DNA of 54,770 bases from UBA1268 sp965662195 (GTDB lineage: Bacteria; Planctomycetota; Planctomycetia; Pirellulales; UBA1268), in assembly GCA_965662195.1 (NCBI GenBank), contig CBFIHA010000016.1:1-54770 (forward strand), written 5' to 3'. Positions 49,929 to 54,770 of this stretch are shown one piece after another. The notes under the pieces were generated by a model. The model saw only the letters and a list, made by a program, of their open reading frames with translations. It had not been told where the DNA came from and ran no database searches. The position numbers were made by a program, and so were the translations under genes. Numbering within the stretch: position 1 is the stretch's first letter; each line of letters opens with the position of its first letter.

Positions 49929-52262
49929 TCAGCTGCCGGCCAGCCAGCCCAGGTGGGTGAGCCATTGCTGAAGCCAGGGGAGCGTCCAGGGACTCCAACT
50001 CGGCGCGGCAACGGAGACCACCGAGAGAGCCAGCAGCACCAGCAGCAGCAGACCACCGGCCCGGCTCGCCGCCAGCCGATCAGCCGCCGGAGTGGCGGCG
50101 ACGGCCCACAACGGTGCCAGCCAGAAGACCCAGCGAAAGCCGCTTGCGGTGCCGCCGTAATTACGATCGAGCGGCTGGCGGGTGAGATAAAAGACAATCA
50201 CGACCAGCGTGACGACGCCGATCGCTCCGGCGAGAAACTGCCAGCCCGGACCGGGGCGTCGCCGGAGCAGCATCAGTCCCGGCATGAGCAACAGCCAGGC
50301 GGGCGTCAGGGAAAAGATGCCGTGATGACCCACTAGCGAATGCAATGCATAGATGGCAAGCGACGGCTCGCCCCGATCAATGCCTTGCGGGTTCCGCCAG
50401 TAGCTCTCGAGCACCCGGCCATTCGGAAGCGTGAAGCGATAGTCGTACCAGTTGTCGGGATTCCAGTCGTGCGGTTCGTTCGCCGACCGGCCGCCGGCAG
50501 GCGGGCTGGCTTCGGTGGCGGTTGGAGGCGGCCCGCGAAAGGCGTAGGCCGGCAGCGGTGTGCCGTGGGCCAGGATGTTGGTGCCGATGGCGGCGACGGC
50601 CACCACCCCAAGGGCCGGCACTGCCGCCAGGAAGGTCCGTCGCCAGTCGCAGGCGGCCAGCATCCCGACCACGGCGGCCGTCCAGGCGAGCGCCGGCAGT
50701 TCGCAGGCGGCTGCCAGTCCTGCCGTCAAACCGGCGGCCGCAAACCAGCCCCAGCCGCGACGGCCGTCCAGCAGGATCGCCAGCACTACCCAGAGACTGA
50801 CCGCAGCGCAGGCCGCGGCGAAGAGATGATTGTTCAGCACGACGGCAAAGGTGTTCAGGAGGGTGCCACAGGCAATCACCGCCGCTGCCCAGAGCCGGCC
50901 ACCATCTGTTCGCCCCACCCGGTCGATGCAGCCAAACCCGGCGAGGATGGTGACCGCTAGCGGCAGCAGCCCATAGAGCACCAGCAACGGCCGGCCCAGT
51001 TCGAAGGGGTGGTCTCCCAGCGTCCAGCCGGTCAGCCGATGGACCAGCCAGTAGGGGCCGGCCAGCAGCACCGGCAGCAGCGGTGGTTTACTCGAGTAAA
51101 GATGCAGCTGCCCGTCGGCACCGGGGTGAACGACGGCGTCGATCGTGTCCCAGCCGGGCTCGACCACGAGTTCTTCGATGGCAAAGCTGCCCCGTTCAAC
51201 CAGGCTGCGGATCGTCAGCCAGCGGCTGCGGTCGTTGCCCGACAGGAACGGCCGCAGAAGTCGCTTTTCGGTCTTGATCGTCTCAGCCAGTTCCCGCCGC
51301 ACTGCCGCCGCGTCGGCCGGGGAATCGGCTTCCGCCGCTCTGGCCAGTCGGCGTTTGACTGCCTCGTCGATCAGCCGTTTTTCCAGGGCCAGCCGGTCGA
51401 CGCTTGCCACGGTACCGATCCGGCCCAGGACTCCGCCGAGGGCCACCGCGGCAAGCAGGCCATAGACCGTCCAGCGGAGGCCGGCGGTGGGGTCTGCCGG
51501 CGGGCGGTTCGCCGTTGTGCTCACGAGTCGGCCGGTCTGAATCGCCAGCCAGACCCGCATCAGATCGAAGAGTCCGTGAAAGAATCGGGTGAAGCCATAT
51601 TTCGAGACGCCGCGTGTGCGGGGCCGATGATGCACCGGCTGCTCGACAATCCGACCGCCGGCCGCCGCTGCCAGCACCGGAATGAACCGGTGCATACCAG
51701 TGTGCAAAGGGAGCTGCCGGGCGATTCCGCGTCGCATCGCCTTCAGGCCACAGTTGTGATCGTGGAGCTGGAGCCCGGTCAGCCAGCTGACCAGCAGGTT
51801 GAAGACCCGCGAGGGCAGCGTTTTGTGCCAGGGGTCGAGCCGGGGTGTCTTCCAGCCGTTGACCAGGTCGGCTGCCGTCGTGGTCGCTGGCTGGTCCGTC
51901 GAGACCAGGCCCAGCCGGGACAGCATGCCGGGAATTTCCGCAGGGTCATCCTGGCCGTCGCCATCGAGCATCACCACCGCCTCACCCCGGGCTGCGGAGA
52001 AGCCGAGGGCAAGGGCGGCCGATTTGCCGCGGCCAGTGGTCAGTGGCAGGCAGGTAATCCGCTCATCGGCGGCGGCGGCAGCGGCAACCTCCGCCGCTGA
52101 GTCGTCTGTCGACCCATCGTCGATGACCAGCACCTCCCAGCCGAAGCCGGCGGCATCGAGTTCGGTGGTGATCTCACCGAGCAACGGGCCGATGTTGCCC
52201 TCTTCGTTCCGCACCGGGATGACAAGGGAGACCTGTGGGGTAGCGGGGCGAGAAGTCGGCAT
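49929..52262 (-). CDS. GT2 glycosyltransferase fused to a multi-pass GT-C-like domain
   Basis: This 777-residue membrane protein has two parts. Residues 9-235 are a GT-A domain of family 2, similar to dolichyl/undecaprenyl-phosphate sugar synthases: SLVIPVRNEEGN, VLVIDDGSTDD (48-54), and the metal site LDGDGQDD (99-106). A short linker follows. From about 270 to the end there are about ten hydrophobic segments with YSSKPPLLPVLLAGPYWLV, a pattern seen in GT-C (PMT/ArnT-like) transferases. The first half could make a lipid-linked sugar and the second transfer it to a protein or glycan outside the membrane. The start was set at the ATG just before PTSRPATPQVSL. No similar genes are adjacent. Confidence 0.82.
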   Translation of the reverse strand: MPTSRPATPQVSLVIPVRNEEGNIGPLLGEITTELDAAGFGWEVLVIDDGSTDDSAAEVAAAAAADERITCLPLTTGRGKSAALALGFSAARGEAVVMLDGDGQDDPAEIPGMLSRLGLVSTDQPATTTAADLVNGWKTPRLDPWHKTLPSRVFNLLVSWLTGLQLHDHNCGLKAMRRGIARQLPLHTGMHRFIPVLAAAAGGRIVEQPVHHRPRTRGVSKYGFTRFFHGLFDLMRVWLAIQTGRLVSTTANRPPADPTAGLRWTVYGLLAAVALGGVLGRIGTVASVDRLALEKRLIDEAVKRRLARAAEADSPADAAAVRRELAETIKTEKRLLRPFLSGNDRSRWLTIRSLVERGSFAIEELVVEPGWDTIDAVVHPGADGQLHLYSSKPPLLPVLLAGPYWLVHRLTGWTLGDHPFELGRPLLVLYGLLPLAVTILAGFGCIDRVGRTDGGRLWAAAVIACGTLLNTFAVVLNNHLFAAACAAVSLWVVLAILLDGRRGWGWFAAAGLTAGLAAACELPALAWTAAVVGMLAACDWRRTFLAAVPALGVVAVAAIGTNILAHGTPLPAYAFRGPPPTATEASPPAGGRSANEPHDWNPDNWYDYRFTLPNGRVLESYWRNPQGIDRGEPSLAIYALHSLVGHHGIFSLTPAWLLLMPGLMLLRRRPGPGWQFLAGAIGVVTLVVIVFYLTRQPLDRNYGGTASGFRWVFWLAPLWAVAATPAADRLAASRAGGLLLLVLLALSVVSVAAPSWSPWTLPWLQQWLTHLGWLAGS

Positions 52263-52451
52263 GCAGGCAGAAAGGAGACAAGCGGGAAGGAGGGAAAGCG
52301 GCCGAAACACCGCTCCGACGAGAAGTATGGCACGGAGCGGCGGTTGGGTTCGACCCGAATTCAGCCCTGGTTCCCGATTCGGTCGTGGCCTGCCTACAAT
52401 CGGGACTTTCCCAGTCCCGTTTCTCTATGACAGGCAAGTGATGCCCGCCTC

Positions 52452-53537
52452 ATGACCCGCCTAATTTCCCTCGGTATCATCCTTGGGCTCATCGTCGTCT
52501 TCGGCCTGCTATCGCTCCGGGTGATGGCGAGCTTTCTGCTGCCCTTGCTGCTGGCTGCGATGCTGGTGGTGATTTTTGGGCCGCTCTACCGCTGGCTGCG
52601 GCAGGTGCTGCGCAGCCCTGACTGGGTCGCCGCCGGGCTGACCACAGCATTTGTGCTGCTGATCGTGCTGGTACCGCTGGTGCTGCTCGTGATCCGGGCC
52701 GGTGGTGATGCGGTGGCGATGCTGAGGAGTCCTGCCGGCATCCGCCTCGACCCGGCGATCCTGGACGGCCTGATCATCTCGGTGAACGAGGCCACCGGGC
52801 TCCACCTCACCGCCGCCGACGTCAATGCTGAACTTCGCCGGCTGGCGGAGGATCTGTTCGGCCCGATTGCCACCGGGGCACCGATCGTCATCGTCAAGCT
52901 GATCATCGGCGTAATTGTCATGACGGTGTCGCTGTTCTATTTTCTGGCCGATGGGCCGCGGATGTTCTCGGCGGTGACCCGGCTGATCCCGCTCGATCAG
53001 CGGTATCAGTGGCAGTTGCTTGAGGAGTTCGAGGAGATCAGCCGGGCGGTTGTCAGTTCGACGTTGCTGGCGGCAATTGTCCAAGCCGTGCTGGCCGGCT
53101 TCGGTTTCTATGTCGCCGGCCTCGAGACGGTTTTCCTGCTGACACTGCTGACCTTCTTCGCGGCAATGATTCCCTTTGTCGGGGCGGCCGCGGTCTGGGG
53201 CGGCGTCAGTCTTTACCTGCTGTTTTTCGTCAAAGACACCTGGGTCGCCGCCGGGCTTGCCCTGTGGGGGTTATCGGTCGTCTCGACCATCGACAATGTC
53301 ATCAAGCCGATCGTCCTGCACGGGCAATCGAAGCTTCATCCGCTGCTGGCCCTGCTCAGCGTGCTCGGCGGCGTCGGCGCCCTCGGCCCGATCGGCATCT
53401 TCGTTGGGCCGATTGCCGTCGCCTTCCTGCAGGCGGCCCTGACCATGCTTCAGACCGAGCTTGATACGCTGGCCCACGATAAGCAGCCGGGCATCGCCAC
53501 CCCGGCCGAGTTGCACGAAGAGCCCGGCCGAGGGTGA
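52452..53537 (+). CDS. AI-2E family (UPF0118) membrane permease
   Basis: This 361-residue inner-membrane protein is of the AI-2E/PerM family; members have been linked to autoinducer-2 export or sodium/proton antiport. It has about eight hydrophobic segments: ISLGIILGLIVVFGLL, FLLPLLLAAMLVVIFGPL, AGLTTAFVLLIVLVPLVLLVI, IVKLIIGVIVMTVSLFYFLAD, and so on to GPIGIFVGPIAVAFLQA. The family motif region VSTIDNVIKPIVLHG is present. It diverges from the GT fusion gene (189-bp gap). The transported substrate is unknown. Confidence 0.93.
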   Translation: MTRLISLGIILGLIVVFGLLSLRVMASFLLPLLLAAMLVVIFGPLYRWLRQVLRSPDWVAAGLTTAFVLLIVLVPLVLLVIRAGGDAVAMLRSPAGIRLDPAILDGLIISVNEATGLHLTAADVNAELRRLAEDLFGPIATGAPIVIVKLIIGVIVMTVSLFYFLADGPRMFSAVTRLIPLDQRYQWQLLEEFEEISRAVVSSTLLAAIVQAVLAGFGFYVAGLETVFLLTLLTFFAAMIPFVGAAAVWGGVSLYLLFFVKDTWVAAGLALWGLSVVSTIDNVIKPIVLHGQSKLHPLLALLSVLGGVGALGPIGIFVGPIAVAFLQAALTMLQTELDTLAHDKQPGIATPAELHEEPGRG

Positions 53538-53598
53538 AATAGAGGCGGCGGGCGAACCGCCGACCGGCCGACCCCGCTGCTGAAAGGCATATTGACTG

Positions 53599-54063
53599 AT
53601 GGTGCTAAAATTCTTCTGTTTGACAGCCGCCATGTTGGCGACGGGCATCGAAACGGCCTACGTACCAACCGAGGCTGGTGGCGGGGACTATCTCGTCCGG
53701 GTCGAACCCGACCTTGTGACCGGGCGGAGTCCCTACACCTTCACCAGCGATGTGCCGGCCGACAGCCGGGACGTTCGGCGGGTCTGCATTTATGTGGCTG
53801 ACCGCTGGCCAGCGACTGTGGAGCGGAGCGTGATCGAAGCAGCTGCCCGGCCGCGGTCGGTTCCGGCCGCAGTGTCTGCGGCAACCGCTGGCGATCCAGC
53901 TGCCGCCGACGCCACCGAGCAACGCCCCTGGTCACTGTTGATCGGCACGCTGGTCGCGCTTTTCATTTCGCTCGGCGGCAATGCCTATCTCGGCATGCTG
54001 CTTGGGTCGATGCGGACCCGCTACCTCAGCCTCGTCCGTGAACGACTGCCGGGCCTGTCGTGA
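53599..54063 (+). CDS. Small hypothetical protein with signal-like N-terminus and C-terminal membrane segment
   Basis: This 154-residue protein is not recognised. Residues 1-20 are hydrophobic and signal-like (MVLKFFCLTAAMLATGIETA). A short soluble part (YLVRVEPDL, YTFTSDVP, RRVCIYVADRW) and an Ala-rich linker follow, then one membrane segment near 111-136 (LLIGTLVALFISLGGNAYLGML) and a basic end. The topology would place the N-terminal part outside the cytoplasm. The ATG at 53599 was chosen as the first of the frame. It follows the permease gene by 61 bp on the same strand and may be cotranscribed. Confidence 0.65.
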   Translation: MVLKFFCLTAAMLATGIETAYVPTEAGGGDYLVRVEPDLVTGRSPYTFTSDVPADSRDVRRVCIYVADRWPATVERSVIEAAARPRSVPAAVSAATAGDPAAADATEQRPWSLLIGTLVALFISLGGNAYLGMLLGSMRTRYLSLVRERLPGLS

Positions 54064-54365
54064 TGCCTGTTGTCAGCCACCGCACCTCGTTTGGCAGCCG
54101 CTCGCCCGGCCTTGCCCAGGGGCGGATGAGGAGGATAGGACGGTCAACGGCACTTTCGCAAGTATCTCGCCCGTCGCAAACAGCCGAACAGTTGGCTTCT
54201 GCTCCCTTTTGTGGGCAAGTCACGGACTCACTCGCCCCGTAAACGGCAGAAAAAGCTGAGAAAGGGGCGGCTCATGCGGAGAATACTGCCATCGGCGCAG
54301 ACCGCTTCCGAATCGCCTTCAATGCGGCTGCGCGATCGAGCGTCGCGAAGAAATGACACCGGCTG
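54064..54365. other. Non-coding tail between small membrane protein and IS91 remnant
   Basis: No convincing gene is seen. The stretch lies downstream of the stop of the IS91-type transposase remnant, so part of it is probably the terminal sequence of the old element. Part of 54190-54260 faintly resembles the hairpin array at 25026-25100, but too weakly to claim as a copy. Confidence 0.35.
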
Positions 54366-54770
54366 TTAGCGGTGATGAATGTCAAGCATGGGCAGATCAT
54401 CCGGTGATGCTTGCTCGAACTCTCCACCAGGATGAAGCTGCGCCAGCTCACCCCAGTCGACCGGCGGCCCCCGGGCTGGTGACACGCGCGGCGGATCCAG
54501 CGGTTCACCCAGATGCGTCAGGATCTGGTTTCACGCGGTCGAAGCCATCCTGGCCTTCTTCCGCTTGCGAACCTCCGGTTCGAAGGAAGCCGGCTCCTGC
54601 CGGCCGGTCAAGAAACTCAAACGGCGTCAGCTCGATGACACCGCTGGCCCCGGGCCGCGTCGACTTTCGTGAGCGTCCAGGGCCGACCCAGTTCCCGCGC
54701 TTGTGCCGAGGCAGGGTGTAGCGAACCCGTTCGGGTCTGTGGCCCGTGCCCGACACGACTGAAAGCCGAT
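54366..54770 (-). pseudogene. Decayed IS91-family transposase (C-terminal part, internal deletion)
   Basis: On the minus strand two pieces of an IS91-type transposase are recognisable in different frames. The upstream piece (54770 to about 54604) reads RVRYTLPRHKRGNWVGPGR, then GVIELTPFEFLDR. The downstream piece (54524 to the stop TAA at 54366) reads ILTHLGEPLDPPRVSPARG, then PPVDWGELAQL and the end ASPDDLPMLDIHHR. In intact family members these pieces are separated by roughly a hundred residues, including a CPxCGG zinc motif. Here only 79 bp without matching protein lie between them, including a hairpin. The gene therefore has an internal deletion plus a frame change and should be inactive. 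The 5' part continues beyond the window. IS91 elements move by rolling-circle transposition. Confidence 0.82.
54558..54589. repeat. Composite hairpin inside the IS91 deletion junction
   Basis: Two nested stems, cttcc/ggaag and cgaacc/ggttcg, close a 3-nt loop. The hairpin fills most of the 79 bp that replaced the middle of the transposase gene, as if a REP-like element had inserted there or sealed the deletion. Confidence 0.5.

Noticed and set aside
54190..54260. Possible third copy of the hairpin repeat
   Set aside because: A few short words match the 25026-25100 region, but spacing differs and no stable hairpin equivalent is evident.
54353..54721. 122-residue plus-strand ORF at the right end
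   Set aside because: It lies antisense to the IS91 transposase remnant, whose minus-strand peptides are clearly family-like.
1..54770. CRISPR array, prophage or biosynthetic gene cluster
   Set aside because: No regularly spaced direct repeats, phage structural genes, or NRPS/PKS-type genes were seen anywhere in the window.

Overview
The window is about 54.8 kb of GC-rich, densely coded bacterial chromosome. A formylglycine-type sulfatase beside uronate catabolism, archaeal-type tetrahydromethanopterin (H4MPT) C1 genes (fae, methylene-H4MPT dehydrogenase, mch), sigma-54, an FHA protein and a FlgI-like/HEAT protein together point to a member of the Planctomycetota, probably Pirellulales-like. 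No 16S gene is present, so a closer placement would be a guess.

Layout. 0.1-6.3 kb (minus) is a four-gene cluster: parallel beta-helix protein, LdhA-type dehydrogenase, sulfatase, uronate isomerase. It looks like catabolism of a sulfated uronic-acid polysaccharide. 6.4-10.7 kb (plus) holds an APH-like/P-loop kinase fusion, a GntP permease and a beta-barrel-like protein, followed by a CAU tRNA and a thioredoxin-like secreted protein on the minus strand. 11.9-16.8 kb holds aldehyde dehydrogenase plus an FdhF/YdeP-type molybdoenzyme (plus) and a zinc alcohol dehydrogenase (minus). 16.9-24.4 kb is informational: mutS diverges from dnaX-recR-rpoN-nrdR. 24.4-31.5 kb (minus) holds moaC, an HTH-receiver protein, smc and a FlgI/HEAT protein.

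31.9-44.9 kb is the most distinctive stretch. H4MPT-pathway genes lie in two clusters: ATP-grasp, fae and mtd at 32.4-35.4 kb; RimK-like ATP-grasp, mch, a PTPS-family enzyme and a CitG-like protein at 40.6-44.9 kb. Between them sit an SDR-hflX-rsgA operon, an FHA gene, the RNase P RNA gene and a ribbon-helix-helix protein. 45.0-49.0 kb (plus) holds ppk and a dnaJ-like/rnpA/yidD operon. The right end holds a NarL-type regulator, a GT2 fused to a GT-C-like membrane domain, an AI-2E-type permease, a small membrane protein and a decayed IS91-family transposase at the edge.

How it fits together: Fae condenses formaldehyde with H4MPT, Mtd oxidises the methylene form and Mch hydrolyses the methenyl form. 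The ATP-grasp, PTPS and CitG-like genes are plausible cofactor-biosynthesis partners, and the aldehyde dehydrogenase/molybdoenzyme pair with nearby moaC may handle downstream aldehyde or formate oxidation. The formyltransferase/hydrolase genes (ftr, fhc) are not in this window.

Points that most deserve a second look: an A10 slippery tract in dnaX predicting tau/gamma forms; a methylene-H4MPT dehydrogenase without a canonical start codon next to a REP-like inverted repeat; a CExxHGH pterin enzyme inside the H4MPT island; a MITE-like inverted repeat between mutS and dnaX; and a hairpin-rich element in two diverged copies with a compensatory base-pair change.
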